Below, one piece after another: positions 27,511 to 36,900 of a stretch of 64,000 bases of DNA (position 1 is its first letter; the number at the start of each line of letters is the position of its first letter). The translations under genes were made by a program, and so were the position numbers. The stretch lies in the NCBI RefSeq assembly GCF_001548035.1, contig NZ_AP014723.1, forward strand, positions 1,984,001 to 2,048,000. Direction: 5' to 3'. This DNA is from Sulfurospirillum sp. UCH001. GTDB taxonomy: Bacteria; Campylobacterota; Campylobacteria; Campylobacterales; Sulfurospirillaceae. The notes beneath the pieces are model-generated. The model had not been told where the DNA came from. It saw only the letters and a list, made by a program, of their open reading frames with translations, and did no database searches.

Positions 27511-28398
27511 ATGAGAATTTTTTTAGAGTACTATATTGTAAAAACTGTATTACTCTTCACCAGATTATTGCCGACACAATGTATTTATGCGTTATGTAAA
27601 GGCTTGGCAGCACTTATTTTTCGTTTAGATCCTAAGCGTAGATATATCACGCTTACCAACTTAGAACGTGCACACATCGGTAAAGATGAGAATGATCGTC
27701 TCTTTTTGGCTAAAAGAATCTATGAAAGTGTAGGAATTTTAGTTGCGGAAATCTTCTTAATGATGCAACAGCGTATCAATATTGATGAGATGGTTGAGGA
27801 TTACGATCAAACTATTCACGATATGAATACTGCATTAGCCAATAAAGAAAATGGCATTTTATTTCTTACAGCTCATTTTGGAAATTGGGAGCTGCTAGCA
27901 CATTTTTTTGCTAAGCATGGACATCCTGTTCTTGTTATTGGACGAAAAGGCAATAATAAATTTATTGAAGAAAAACTAACCCTACCATTTCGCAAACTCT
28001 ATGGCAACACGTTGACATACAAAGATCAAGCCATCAGTGCCATTATCAAGACGTTAAAAAGAAAAGGCATTGCTGGAATGTTGATCGATCAAAAAGCTGC
28101 TGGGGCGAACAGTATTAAAGTAAATTTTTTTGGCAACCCTGCCGATACCGTAACCTCAACAGCTCTTTTGAAACTCCGTTATAATCCTGCTGTAATTCCT
28201 CTATTTATGGCGCGCCAAGCAAGTGGTAAATATAAACTCATTGTAGGTTCTAGTGCGGAACTTTCTTTACCCGAGTCACTTAGTGATGAAGATAAAATTG
28301 CACGTTTAACTCAACATTACAATGATATTATTGAAGAGGTTGTGCGAGCCTACCCAGAACAGTGGTTTTGGATGCATGATCGTTGGAGAATTTCTTAG
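27511..28398 (+). CDS. lpxL: Lipid A biosynthesis acyltransferase (LpxL/HtrB family)
   Basis: A 295-residue inner-membrane acyltransferase. An N-terminal hydrophobic segment is followed by the catalytic motif HFGNWE (about residues 118-123), the His-x4-Glu variant normal for LpxL/LpxM, and then FRKLYGN and DQKAAGANSIKVNFFG. It adds a secondary acyl chain to Kdo-lipid A. It opens the plus-strand core operon, with the following gene starting inside its stop codon. Whether the chain is C12 or C14 cannot be read. Confidence 0.88.
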   Translation: MRIFLEYYIVKTVLLFTRLLPTQCIYALCKGLAALIFRLDPKRRYITLTNLERAHIGKDENDRLFLAKRIYESVGILVAEIFLMMQQRINIDEMVEDYDQTIHDMNTALANKENGILFLTAHFGNWELLAHFFAKHGHPVLVIGRKGNNKFIEEKLTLPFRKLYGNTLTYKDQAISAIIKTLKRKGIAGMLIDQKAAGANSIKVNFFGNPADTVTSTALLKLRYNPAVIPLFMARQASGKYKLIVGSSAELSLPESLSDEDKIARLTQHYNDIIEEVVRAYPEQWFWMHDRWRIS

Positions 28399-29291
28399 TG
28401 AATATTCTTATTTTAAGCGATGGACGAATGGGACATCTGAGCCAATCTGTCGCACTTGCAAAACATCTTGGAGCACACTATGAGATCATTGCCGTACACT
28501 TTACATGTAAAGCGTGCAAACTGCTCTCTTATCTACTGGACCGTCTTAATATTTACACGCTTTTTCTTTTTCGACTGAACCCGCCTTTAGTTCAATCATA
28601 CGATCTGATTGTCTCAGCAGGCTCTAGTACATACTATGCCAATAAAACACTCGCGCGAAAACTTGGCATTCCCTCTGTCACTATGATGCTACCACAAAGC
28701 TACCGCTATGATTTTCATCTTATGTTTGCACAAGTTCACGACAACCCACCTTTGAAAGAAAACATTATTCCACTGCCTGCCAATTTCAGTTACGTCGAAC
28801 CCAAAGGCCTGTTCACGCCTCAAAAAAAATCGATTGGTATCATTATCGGTGGGAACAATGCCCTTTTTGTCATGGATAAAGAACGCTTGAAGACGCAACT
28901 AGACTTCATCTTTCAAACATTTCAAGGCTATGAAATTGCCGTAACAACTTCACCGAGGACATCTAAAGAGATTGAAGAGCTCCTTTTAAGTTACCCTTTT
29001 TCATACAGCGTCATTTTTTCACAAAACAAGATCAATCCTATTGCCGATTTCCTAGCCCACTGTGAGGTCGTTTTCATTACCATAGACTCAACCTCAATGA
29101 TCAGCGAAGCAATCAGTTATGGAACTTCATCTGTTGAGATTTTGCCACTGAGTGACATCAAAAAGAACAAATTTTTCACCATGGCACAAAACCTTGAAAA
29201 AGAAGGTTACTTGCATCTTTTTAATGGTACTCTCGCCCACTCTAATCGCAAAATTGACTTTAAACAGTATGCGCAAAAGGTCAAGCCATGA
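28398..29291 (+). CDS. ELM1-like (mitochondrial fission ELM1 family) protein, putative glycosyltransferase
   Basis: About 297 residues from a GTG at 28398, which overlaps the upstream TAG and has GGAGA eight bases before it; an in-frame TTG at 28383 lies too close to that site. The protein resembles the ELM1 family (PF06258): DGRMGHLSQSVALAKHL near the start, IIIGGNNALF in the middle, and TIDSTSMISEAISYGTSSVEILPL near the end, a GT-B-like nucleotide-binding end. The function in bacteria is not established. Its place between a lipid A acyltransferase and core glycosyltransferases argues for a role in core or lipid A assembly. It contains a 14-base TTACATGTAA-type palindrome at 28499. Confidence 0.7.
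   Translation: MNILILSDGRMGHLSQSVALAKHLGAHYEIIAVHFTCKACKLLSYLLDRLNIYTLFLFRLNPPLVQSYDLIVSAGSSTYYANKTLARKLGIPSVTMMLPQSYRYDFHLMFAQVHDNPPLKENIIPLPANFSYVEPKGLFTPQKKSIGIIIGGNNALFVMDKERLKTQLDFIFQTFQGYEIAVTTSPRTSKEIEELLLSYPFSYSVIFSQNKINPIADFLAHCEVVFITIDSTSMISEAISYGTSSVEILPLSDIKKNKFFTMAQNLEKEGYLHLFNGTLAHSNRKIDFKQYAQKVKP
28499..28512. repeat. TTACATGTAA palindrome, extended to 14 bases
   Basis: CTTTACATGTAAAG, a perfect 14-base palindrome inside the ELM1-like gene, read there as Phe-Thr-Cys-Lys. Confidence 0.65.
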
Positions 29292-30376
29292 AAATCGTTC
29301 AACTCATTCCAGAACTGAATGAAGGCGGTGTGGAACGTGGTGTCGTCGAGCTTTCACGTGAGCTGGTGAAGTTAGGATTTGAGAGTGTCATCATCAGCAA
29401 CGGTGGAAAATTGGTCACACAATTAGAACAAGATGGGGCTTTACATGTAAAGCTTGATGTCTGTTCTAAAAATATTTTGAGTGCCCCGTGGCGCATCTGG
29501 AAGCTCTACCAAACCCTTCAAAAAATCAAGCCCGATCTTTTACATGTAAGAAGTCGCGTGCCAGCTTGGATGGTCTTTTTTGCCAATAAACTTCTCAAAA
29601 TCCCAGTTGTCTCAACCGTGCATGGCTTTAACTCTGTCAGTTTTTATAGCCGCATCATGACACGAGCGGAGCACGTTATTTGCGTGAGTAACGCTATCAA
29701 ACAGTACATCCAGAAACATTATGGTGTTGATGAAAAACAAATAACGGTTATTCCAAGAGGCATTGATTTGGAAAAGTTCAATCCTCATCACCTGGATGCT
29801 TCGTTTATTCAAAGCTTCAAACAACAGTTTAATCTCGAAGGCAAATGGATTATTTCGACCATTGGGCGTGTTACACAACTTAAAGATTTAGAAACTTTTA
29901 TAGAAGCTATTGCTATACTAAATAAAGAATTTCCTAATGTTGTTGGCTTAATCGTCGGTGGAGTCAGAAAAGACAAACAGAACTATTTTGCCTCACTTCA
30001 AAATCTTGTGAATTCTTTACATGTAAAAGAGTGTATTCACTTTTGCGGAAGCAGTGACAAAGTTGCAGAAATTTATTCACTAAGCGATGTCGTCGTCAGT
30101 AGCTCTAAAAAACCTGAGAGTTTTGGAAGAAGTGTCGCAGAAGCGATTACCCTTAGCACACCTGTTGTGGCAACGGGGCATGGTGGCGTTTTAGACATCA
30201 TTCAAGAGGGCATCCATGGCTATTTCACCAACATTGGTGAGGCTAAAGATTTAGCGGAAAAGATCTCTCAAGCCACCGCATTGAAATTTGATGGCTACAC
30301 GTACATTCGCGAGCATTTTTCGCTTGAGCAGATGGTCGAAGCCACAGTAAAAATTTATAAAAGGTTCGAACACTAA
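29288..30376 (+). CDS. Glycosyltransferase family 4
   Basis: A 362-residue GT-B retaining transferase. LNEGGVERGVVELSREL near the N-terminus is the acceptor-side glycine loop; IIPRGID-type motif VIPRGIDLEKF lies mid-protein; the C-terminal nucleotide-sugar site reads KKPESFGRSVAEAI with the E-x7-E pair. It overlaps the preceding gene by four bases and the next by one. It probably adds a hexose or HexNAc to the inner core. Three TTACATGTAA palindromes lie within this gene. Confidence 0.88.
   Translation: MKIVQLIPELNEGGVERGVVELSRELVKLGFESVIISNGGKLVTQLEQDGALHVKLDVCSKNILSAPWRIWKLYQTLQKIKPDLLHVRSRVPAWMVFFANKLLKIPVVSTVHGFNSVSFYSRIMTRAEHVICVSNAIKQYIQKHYGVDEKQITVIPRGIDLEKFNPHHLDASFIQSFKQQFNLEGKWIISTIGRVTQLKDLETFIEAIAILNKEFPNVVGLIVGGVRKDKQNYFASLQNLVNSLHVKECIHFCGSSDKVAEIYSLSDVVVSSSKKPESFGRSVAEAITLSTPVVATGHGGVLDIIQEGIHGYFTNIGEAKDLAEKISQATALKFDGYTYIREHFSLEQMVEATVKIYKRFEH
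29438..29453. repeat. TTACATGTAA palindrome, extended to 16 bases
   Basis: GCTTTACATGTAAAGC, a perfect 16-base palindrome inside the first GT4 gene, read there as Leu-His-Val-Lys, a different frame from the copy at 28499. Confidence 0.65.
29540..29549. repeat. TTACATGTAA palindrome
   Basis: Exact copy inside the first GT4 gene, 100 bases after the previous one. Confidence 0.6.
30016..30027. repeat. TTACATGTAA palindrome, 12 bases
   Basis: TTTACATGTAAA, third copy inside the first GT4 gene. Confidence 0.6.
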
Positions 30377-31467
30377 TGCACATTCTTATGGTATCTTTAG
30401 ACTTTTTGCCAACGGTGGGGGGCATTACGGCGCATGTGTATGAGCTCTCATTGGCACTGATGAAAAATGGCTGTAAAGTAAGCGTCATCACCCGAACAAC
30501 CAAAGAGACGAGCAAGCCTTATGAAAACATTGATGGCATTGATGTCTATCGAGTCAATTTGCGCTTTTTTGGAGCAACCTATGGCTGGCAAATTAACCGT
30601 TTCATCCAAGCAAAATTACCCCAAATCAAACCAGATATTATTCACATTCATGGGATGCGACCTTTAGAATTTTACACTATTCCTTCTATTCCCTTGGTCT
30701 ACACCAACCATACTTCTGGTTATTTGAAACGCATTCAAAAAGGTGGTTATCGCATCGCCCTCTTACAAAGACTTTTCAAAAAACCAGCTCTCTTTTTAGC
30801 ACCGAGTAAAGAGCTTTTGGAAGTTCCTTTTGAATTCAAAGCAAAAAAAGTCTATATTCCCAATGGCGTCATTAGCGAAAAACTCAAACGCAATGAAGAA
30901 GCCAGAGTCAAAATACGCGCCGAATTGGGACTAAAGAGTAATGATATTCTCGCTATTGTGACCAGACGATTAGTGCAAAAAAATGGTGTGAAGTATCTTT
31001 CTTTAGCAACACAATACATTCAAAATCCACACTTGAAACTTCTTATCATCGGAGATGGCGAAGAGTTTGATGAGATTAAAACCAACCTAGAACGCTATTT
31101 TAAAGATAGATTTTTTATGTTAGGGGCTAAAAAGCATCATGAAATCATCGACTATTACAGTGCTTCAGACCTTTCAATTCTTCCTTCACTTATGGAAGCA
31201 ACCAGCATTAGCGGCCTTGAAGCGATGGGTGCGTCGTTACCGCTTATTGGCACTAAAGTCGGAGGTATACCAGAGCTCATCAAAGAAGGCATCAACGGCT
31301 ACTTGTGTGAAGCGAAAAACCCGCACGATTTGGCAGACAAAATTGACACCCTTTTAGCGCAAGACTTTAAAACCATGGGAAAAAATTCTCTTGAAATCGT
31401 CACAAAAGATTTTGATTGGGACATTATCGCCAAGGCAACTTTGAGAGAGTATCGAGGTCTTTTATGA
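30376..31467 (+). CDS. Glycosyltransferase family 4
   Basis: A 363-residue GT-B transferase. The N-terminus [21 protein letters not shown] is the typical family 4 opening with its glycine loop, and the donor site is [24 protein letters not shown] with two glutamates seven apart. YIPNGVI marks the domain linker. The start codon overlaps the previous stop (TAATG). It is a second core-type transferase; the donor cannot be decided from sequence. Confidence 0.88.
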   Translation: MHILMVSLDFLPTVGGITAHVYELSLALMKNGCKVSVITRTTKETSKPYENIDGIDVYRVNLRFFGATYGWQINRFIQAKLPQIKPDIIHIHGMRPLEFYTIPSIPLVYTNHTSGYLKRIQKGGYRIALLQRLFKKPALFLAPSKELLEVPFEFKAKKVYIPNGVISEKLKRNEEARVKIRAELGLKSNDILAIVTRRLVQKNGVKYLSLATQYIQNPHLKLLIIGDGEEFDEIKTNLERYFKDRFFMLGAKKHHEIIDYYSASDLSILPSLMEATSISGLEAMGASLPLIGTKVGGIPELIKEGINGYLCEAKNPHDLADKIDTLLAQDFKTMGKNSLEIVTKDFDWDIIAKATLREYRGLL

Positions 31468-32591
31468 AAAAAATTCTTATCGTTTTTGGGACAAGACCCG
31501 AAGCGATTAAAATGGCTCCTTTGGTTAAAGAGTTTCAAAAATACCCAGCGTTGTTTGAAACCAAAGTCTGCGTGAGCGCACAACACAGGCAAATGCTCGA
31601 CCAAGTCCTTAGACTTTTTGAGATTGTGCCCGATTTTGACCTTGACATCATGAAACCTAATCAAGACCTTTATGACATCACTGCCAATGTGCTTTTAGGG
31701 CTTAAAAACGTGCTCGACGCTTTTCAACCCGATGTTCTTTTTGTGCATGGTGACACAACGACAACCTTTACAGCGTCTCTTGCGGCGTATTATCAAAAAA
31801 TAGAAGTGGCGCACGTTGAAGCGGGACTTAGAACACACAACCTTTATTCGCCATGGCCCGAAGAAGCCAATAGACAACTGACAACCGTTTTAGCAAAGTA
31901 CCATTTTGCGCCCACACAAGCATCGCAAGAAAATCTACTGAAAGAAAATATTGACCCAAAAAATATTGTGGTAACGGGAAATACCGTTATTGACGCACTC
32001 TTGTTAACGGTAGACAAAATCAAGTCTACTCCTAAGCTCAAGCAGAAGCTGATGGAACAGATAGGATTGCCTTTCGAGGTTGAAAACAGTCGTTTTGTAT
32101 TGGTGACAGGACATCGAAGAGAAAATTTTGGACAAGGATTTATCAACATCTGCGAAGCCTTAAAAGCTCTAGCCCTTCAAAATCCTTCCATCAACATCGT
32201 CTATCCCGTTCATCTCAATCCCAATGTTTTGGAACCTGTCACACAAATCCTTTCTGGCATTTCCAATATTTATCTCATCGCTCCGCAAGAGTATGAAGCT
32301 TTTGTCTTTTTAATGAGTCATGCGCATATCATCCTTACCGATTCTGGGGGTGTGCAAGAAGAGGCTCCTAGTCTTGGAAAACCTGTGCTTGTGATGCGAG
32401 AAACCACAGAACGACCAGAAGCACTCCAAGCAGGAACGGTCAAACTGGTGGGTACAGATACAGCAAAAATCGTCCGTGAAATGCAATCTTTGCTTGATTC
32501 TGACCTAGCGTATAACGCGATGAGCAAAGCCCACAATCCTTACGGGAATGGCGGTTCATGCGAAAAAATTGTTAAGTTTATGATGCCATGA
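31464..32591 (+). CDS. wecB: UDP-N-acetylglucosamine 2-epimerase (non-hydrolysing)
   Basis: About 375 residues from the ATG at 31464, which overlaps the upstream stop as ATGA; a longer in-frame start at 31416 lies within the previous gene. The opening [55 protein letters not shown] and [22 protein letters not shown] are all WecB signatures. It interconverts UDP-GlcNAc and UDP-ManNAc. No WecC was found; the TviB-like dehydrogenase at 21.3 kb is the only candidate to act on hexosamine 6-OH in the window. Confidence 0.94.
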   Translation: MKKILIVFGTRPEAIKMAPLVKEFQKYPALFETKVCVSAQHRQMLDQVLRLFEIVPDFDLDIMKPNQDLYDITANVLLGLKNVLDAFQPDVLFVHGDTTTTFTASLAAYYQKIEVAHVEAGLRTHNLYSPWPEEANRQLTTVLAKYHFAPTQASQENLLKENIDPKNIVVTGNTVIDALLLTVDKIKSTPKLKQKLMEQIGLPFEVENSRFVLVTGHRRENFGQGFINICEALKALALQNPSINIVYPVHLNPNVLEPVTQILSGISNIYLIAPQEYEAFVFLMSHAHIILTDSGGVQEEAPSLGKPVLVMRETTERPEALQAGTVKLVGTDTAKIVREMQSLLDSDLAYNAMSKAHNPYGNGGSCEKIVKFMMP

Positions 32592-33553
32592 AAATTTTAA
32601 TTATTCGATTCACCGCACTTGGGGACTTAGTGACACTAGAGCCTACTTTTAGAGCTTTTCGGTATTTTTTCAAAGAGGCTAAAATCACTCTGCTCACCTC
32701 TTCTTTTGGAAAAGGGTTATACGAAGACAGTGACTATTTTGATGATTATGTTGTTCATAAAAATTTTTGGACAACGGTAAAATCGTTGAGAAAAGAGCAT
32801 TTTGATCTCGTCATCAATCTGCAATGCAACAAGCCATCGCACTACATCAATCTTTTGTTACACAAAGATCAAACCATCAATAAATCTTTTAACCTGTTTC
32901 AAAAGATTTTTCACATCAAAACGCATTCAAAAAATATTCAAGAGATGCTTTTGTGTGCCAACGTTGCACAAGATGCCATAGCGTCTTATTTTCAACATCC
33001 AGAGAACGACACCATTTTATTGCCACCATATAAAGATAAAACAAAAAGCACATGTCATCGTATTGCACTCTCTACAGGAAGTAGCGAGAGATGGAAAAGT
33101 AAACAATGGGGCGTTGAAAATTACTGCGATCTCATTCAAAAACTTTCTCAACAAGGCATTGAAATTACGCTCGTCGGTTCAAAATTAGAAGCTGATGATG
33201 CAACGTATATTCAAAACCGTATTCCAACTGTTTTGAATTTTGTAGGGAAAACCTCTCTTAGCGAACTAAAAAACATCTTGCATTCTGTAGATTTATACAT
33301 AGGCAACGATAGCGGACCTACCCATATTGCAGCAGGTGTAGGCACAGATACCCTCACGATTTTTGGATCAACAGGAATTAAACATTGCCCTGCTTTTGAA
33401 AAATATAAAGGAGTCCATTTATACATCAAACCTGATTCAAGTATTGCGTGTCATCCTTGCTATAAAGGTGTTTGTCCAACACAGCATGAATGTATGAAAA
33501 ATATCAGTGTTGCGACAGTTTTTAGTAAGATTATCGAACATTTAAAAGGTTAA
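32588..33553 (+). CDS. Heptosyltransferase-family (GT9) LOS core glycosyltransferase
   Basis: A 321-residue GT9 protein. The opening [22 protein letters not shown] is the ADP-heptose transferase N-terminus with the catalytic-region aspartate; the central [16 protein letters not shown] matches the GxxxxxKxWP-type donor loop, and the C-terminal motif [18 protein letters not shown] is textbook for WaaC/WaaF/WaaQ. An unusual cysteine-rich stretch ([15 protein letters not shown]) sits near the C-terminus, as seen in some family members. It likely adds heptose made by the facing gmhA-hldED-gmhB operon. The start overlaps the wecB stop. Confidence 0.88.
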   Translation: MKILIIRFTALGDLVTLEPTFRAFRYFFKEAKITLLTSSFGKGLYEDSDYFDDYVVHKNFWTTVKSLRKEHFDLVINLQCNKPSHYINLLLHKDQTINKSFNLFQKIFHIKTHSKNIQEMLLCANVAQDAIASYFQHPENDTILLPPYKDKTKSTCHRIALSTGSSERWKSKQWGVENYCDLIQKLSQQGIEITLVGSKLEADDATYIQNRIPTVLNFVGKTSLSELKNILHSVDLYIGNDSGPTHIAAGVGTDTLTIFGSTGIKHCPAFEKYKGVHLYIKPDSSIACHPCYKGVCPTQHECMKNISVATVFSKIIEHLKG

Positions 33554-33555
33554 AA

Positions 33556-34560
33556 ATGATCCCCCTCAAAATCGTTCATTGTGCAAATTTTAGTGAATCA
33601 AAATATGGCGCTGTTTACTACGCAATAGACAGAAAAATATCCAATGGACTCATTCGCAATGACCATTTTGTTTATGACTTTAGTTATCGGGAAGTCGCAA
33701 AAAACTCCACTTTCTTTAAAAGTAAAAAATTTGGAGTCAAAAATGCCAATAACGCACTTCTTGAAACCCTGAAAAATATAGAACCCGACCTTTTACTTTT
33801 AGGACATAGCGAACTTATCACCTTTGAAACTCTACGCACGGCAAAAGAGCTGTATCCTCAAATGAAAATCGCTATGTGGTGGGTAGATTGGATTTATAAT
33901 TTAAATCATATTTTGGAAAGATTAGAGCTTATTGACCACTTTTTTATTACGACAGACCCTAAAGAGTTACTACAGACAAATCTTCATCAAAAGTTGTATG
34001 AAAAGTGCAGCTATCTGCCCAATATCTGTGACTCATCCATCGATACATGTAAAGCGTTTGAAAACAAAAATTATGAATTTGATCTCCTTTTCATAGGAAG
34101 ATACGATAAAGAACGCGAGAAATTTATCGACTTTTTAAAACACTCCTTTTCGCATTTAAAATTAGGCTTTTTTGGACTGACCAAAGAAACTGTTTTGACA
34201 GGAAGCCATTACATTAAAACAATTGGAGGATCTAAAATTGGTATTAACTACAGCAGAAAAAACGATATCAGCATGTATTCATCCGATAGGATTATTCATC
34301 TTCTCGCCAATGGGGTACTGGTTTTTTCTCCTCGCATACCCAATCTTGAAACAATTATCGAAGAGAATGAAATCGTCTATTTTGACGATTATGAAGATTT
34401 TACATGTAAACTTCATTATTACCTTGAACATAATGAAGAAAGAATCAAAATGAGCAAAAAAGGTTGGTTAAAAGCACATCAATGTTTTAATGAGAAAGTG
34501 ATTACACAAAGTATGATAAATAAAATTTATTCAAATAATGGTGGTTTCGATGAATATTAA
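33556..34560 (+). CDS. CgeB-like glycosyltransferase
   Basis: A 334-residue protein of the CgeB/Glyco_trans_1_2 type, a GT-B relative. The N-terminal half has LLLLGHSELITFETL, and the second half has the diagnostic layout: DLLFIGRYDKEREKFIDFL, then IGINYSRKND, then the donor-site segment RIIHLLANGVLVFSPRIPNLETI. The start is two bases downstream of the heptosyltransferase gene. Donor and acceptor are unknown. Sequence becomes markedly more AT-rich at its 3' end. Confidence 0.75.
   Translation: MIPLKIVHCANFSESKYGAVYYAIDRKISNGLIRNDHFVYDFSYREVAKNSTFFKSKKFGVKNANNALLETLKNIEPDLLLLGHSELITFETLRTAKELYPQMKIAMWWVDWIYNLNHILERLELIDHFFITTDPKELLQTNLHQKLYEKCSYLPNICDSSIDTCKAFENKNYEFDLLFIGRYDKEREKFIDFLKHSFSHLKLGFFGLTKETVLTGSHYIKTIGGSKIGINYSRKNDISMYSSDRIIHLLANGVLVFSPRIPNLETIIEENEIVYFDDYEDFTCKLHYYLEHNEERIKMSKKGWLKAHQCFNEKVITQSMINKIYSNNGGFDEY
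34399..34410. repeat. TTACATGTAA palindrome, 12 bases
   Basis: TTTACATGTAAA near the 3' end of the CgeB-like gene, the last copy before the second AT-rich island. A half copy (ACATGTAA) lies at 34045-34052. Confidence 0.6.
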
Positions 34561-35737
34561 TACTAATAGATCATTTTCTTTTTTAATAAAATTCTTTTTA
34601 TTTATGTGGATTGCTTTTATACCCATGAAAACATCTGTTTATCAAATTAGTTTTATTGGTATTCTTGGAGTGTTTTTTACCTATTTGTTTTTACATAAAA
34701 AAATATTAATTCTAAAAAGTATTTTTATAGAGCATAAAAACATCGTTTTTTCTTTTGGAATTATTTTGATTAGTATGACTATTTCTAACAGCTTAAGCAC
34801 CGTTACAACTATTGATTCATGGAGTGCAGAATTTCACTATGTTTTTAGATACTTTTTCATATTTGTGATACTTATATTTTTTCATAAAGAATCAATTATC
34901 AGTAAAAAATTTGTGTTATTTACTGTACTTTTTTCGCTATCATTTCAAGGCATTGATGGTATATCCCAAGCACTATTTGAATATGATTTTATAAAACATA
35001 ATGTTAGTTCTATTAATGATGGACTTTCTGGTGCAACTTTTAATAGAAATACTTTTGGATTCTTTATGTCAATAGGAGTTTCAGTTTGCACAGGTCTACT
35101 TTTTTATAATCAAAGATATAAACTCACTTACATCAATATTTATATTCTAAGCATTCTTCTATTTATTTTTCTTTTTAACTTGCTTTTTTCATATTCAAGA
35201 GCATCTTGGCTGTTTTATGGTGTCTTTTTTCTCATTTTATGCTTTGCTGAATATAAAAAAATTTCAAAAAAACACTTCTTGATATTTTTAGTTATTGCTA
35301 TTTTGATAGCCTTAGTATTTTTTTACTATGATAATCTGTTTTTCAGGCTAGGACAACTATTCAAGATGGAAGATAGCGGTAGAATCCCTATTTGGAAAGA
35401 TGTTATTGATTTAATAAAACAAAATTATATTTTTGGCTATGGTCTTATGAGTTATGCCTCTATTGCCTCACAACCAATACTAAGTGTTCATAATAGTATT
35501 CTTGAAATACTGCTTTTTGTTGGATTATTTGGATTTATTTCATTTGCACTTTTACTCTATTTTATTTTAAGAGAAATAATACAGATAAGAAATCATTTTT
35601 ATCTCGCATTGTTCTTTGCATTTCTTGTTATCACACAATTCGATAATAGCATTATAAAAAGTATTACCACATTGTCAAGCCTGTCAATTTTTGCATTTTT
35701 TATTTTTGCTAAAAATAATACTATCGAATCAACATAA
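34550..35737 (+). CDS. waaL: O-antigen ligase (WaaL-like)
   Basis: About 395 residues from the ATG at 34550, with GGTGG just upstream; another ATG at 34538 is in frame but not preceded by a ribosome site. There are about ten to twelve membrane segments and a periplasmic loop late in the protein containing YSRASWLFYG earlier and SVHNSILEILLFVGLFG after the loop; the histidine in VHNS-x-LE is the conserved WaaL residue. The protein would transfer undecaprenyl-linked O-chain onto the lipid A core. Overlap with the previous gene is 11 bases. It begins the AT-rich second island. Confidence 0.78.
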   Translation: MNINTNRSFSFLIKFFLFMWIAFIPMKTSVYQISFIGILGVFFTYLFLHKKILILKSIFIEHKNIVFSFGIILISMTISNSLSTVTTIDSWSAEFHYVFRYFFIFVILIFFHKESIISKKFVLFTVLFSLSFQGIDGISQALFEYDFIKHNVSSINDGLSGATFNRNTFGFFMSIGVSVCTGLLFYNQRYKLTYINIYILSILLFIFLFNLLFSYSRASWLFYGVFFLILCFAEYKKISKKHFLIFLVIAILIALVFFYYDNLFFRLGQLFKMEDSGRIPIWKDVIDLIKQNYIFGYGLMSYASIASQPILSVHNSILEILLFVGLFGFISFALLLYFILREIIQIRNHFYLALFFAFLVITQFDNSIIKSITTLSSLSIFAFFIFAKNNTIEST

Positions 35738-35919
35738 TAATGAATGAGTTTATTACTACCAAATGATAAATCTTTTTTATCTTATTAAATTAAAAAAAGA
35801 TAGAATTTACATCTAAGTTTTTTAATTGCATTAAAAAACACCTTGCAACGATAATTTTTTAATATAAAGGAACCATAAATATTGAAAGCTTCAAATAAAG
35901 ATAAAAAGAATTATTTTAT
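35738..35919. other. Intergenic leader with small hairpin and possible 13-residue leader ORF
   Basis: This 182-base gap breaks an otherwise closely packed operon. A weak inverted repeat (GATAAA and TTTATC around 35765-35781) is followed by mixed T and A. AAAGGA at 35866-35871 lies ten bases before a TTG at 35882 that would encode 13 residues and stop as ATGA exactly over the start of the next gene. No promoter stands out in this AT-rich DNA. Confidence 0.35.
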
Positions 35920-36900
35920 ATGAAAATAGCTGTTTTAGGAAAAAAAAATTACCTTTATTGGGATAATCATGTTTCAGATGCATTTCAATATCTAGGACAT
36001 ACAGTAAAAAGTTTTCAGATTAACTCAAGACCTTTTGCTATTCAAACATTAAGAGGGTTAATTAAACCCTTTAATAAAAAAAAAGCTCAACAACTGTCTG
36101 ATGTAATGCATGCAAAGCGCATAGTAAAAGAATTAAATTCTTTTAAGCCTGACTTAATCTTTATCACAAGTGCTTTTTTTGTCTCCTGTGAATATTACAT
36201 GCATTTAAAAGAAGTTATTTCTCGTCCATTAATTTATGCATGGGATGGGGATGGGGGAGTAGACTGTGCGGTAAATTCACACTATGTAGATTTTATAGAT
36301 ATTATGTTTGAATCAGAATATTATTATACAATCCAAAATAAATTATCCTTTAAAAATATAATACATTTACCATTTGCAGCCAATCCAAACGTTCACACAC
36401 AATTAAACTTAAAACGCAAAAATGCTATTTATTTTTGTGGTGCCTGGAGTTTAGAAAGAGATGCGGTTATTACATCTATCAATTATCCCTTGACACTCAA
36501 AGGGTGGAATTGGAAAAGACTTTCAAAAAAGCAAAATTTTTATAGTATTGAAGAAGGTACAGTAAATATGACTAGGCAAGTTAAAGACTACAATTCCCAC
36601 ATAGCCGTATTAAACAAACATCAAGCAGTCAATCACATTGATGCACTAAATATGAGAACTTTTGAAGTTCCTGCTTGTGGTGCTTTATTAATTAACGATT
36701 TTAGAAAGGAATTACCCTATATGTATGACATAGATAAAGAAATATGTGTTTATAGGAATATAGAAGAATTAAGTGAAATTATTGGACGATTAGAAACATC
36801 TCCAAAGGATTTTGAACAAATAATTATATCAGGGTTCAAAAGAACATTGAATGAGCACACTTATCTCCATAGAATGCAAAAAGTTTTAACATATGTATAG
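35920..36900 (+). CDS. CgeB-like glycosyltransferase
   Basis: A 326-residue relative of the CgeB family. It has KPDLIFITSAFFVSCEYY, YAWDGDGGVDCAVNS (an acidic loop after the first domain), FCGAWSLERDAVI, and LNMRTFEVPACGALLINDF, which corresponds to the family's donor-site R-x-FE-x-x-ACG. No strong ribosome site lies directly before the ATG, which may be coupled to a tiny upstream frame. A nine-base adenine run (35940-35948) falls at codons 7-10. The next gene overlaps its end by eight bases. Confidence 0.75.
   Translation: MKIAVLGKKNYLYWDNHVSDAFQYLGHTVKSFQINSRPFAIQTLRGLIKPFNKKKAQQLSDVMHAKRIVKELNSFKPDLIFITSAFFVSCEYYMHLKEVISRPLIYAWDGDGGVDCAVNSHYVDFIDIMFESEYYYTIQNKLSFKNIIHLPFAANPNVHTQLNLKRKNAIYFCGAWSLERDAVITSINYPLTLKGWNWKRLSKKQNFYSIEEGTVNMTRQVKDYNSHIAVLNKHQAVNHIDALNMRTFEVPACGALLINDFRKELPYMYDIDKEICVYRNIEELSEIIGRLETSPKDFEQIIISGFKRTLNEHTYLHRMQKVLTYV

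Noticed and set aside
31299-31664. Minus-strand frame across the GT4-wecB junction
   Set aside because: Both plus-strand genes are conserved and overlap each other normally; the minus frame has no motif or ribosome site.
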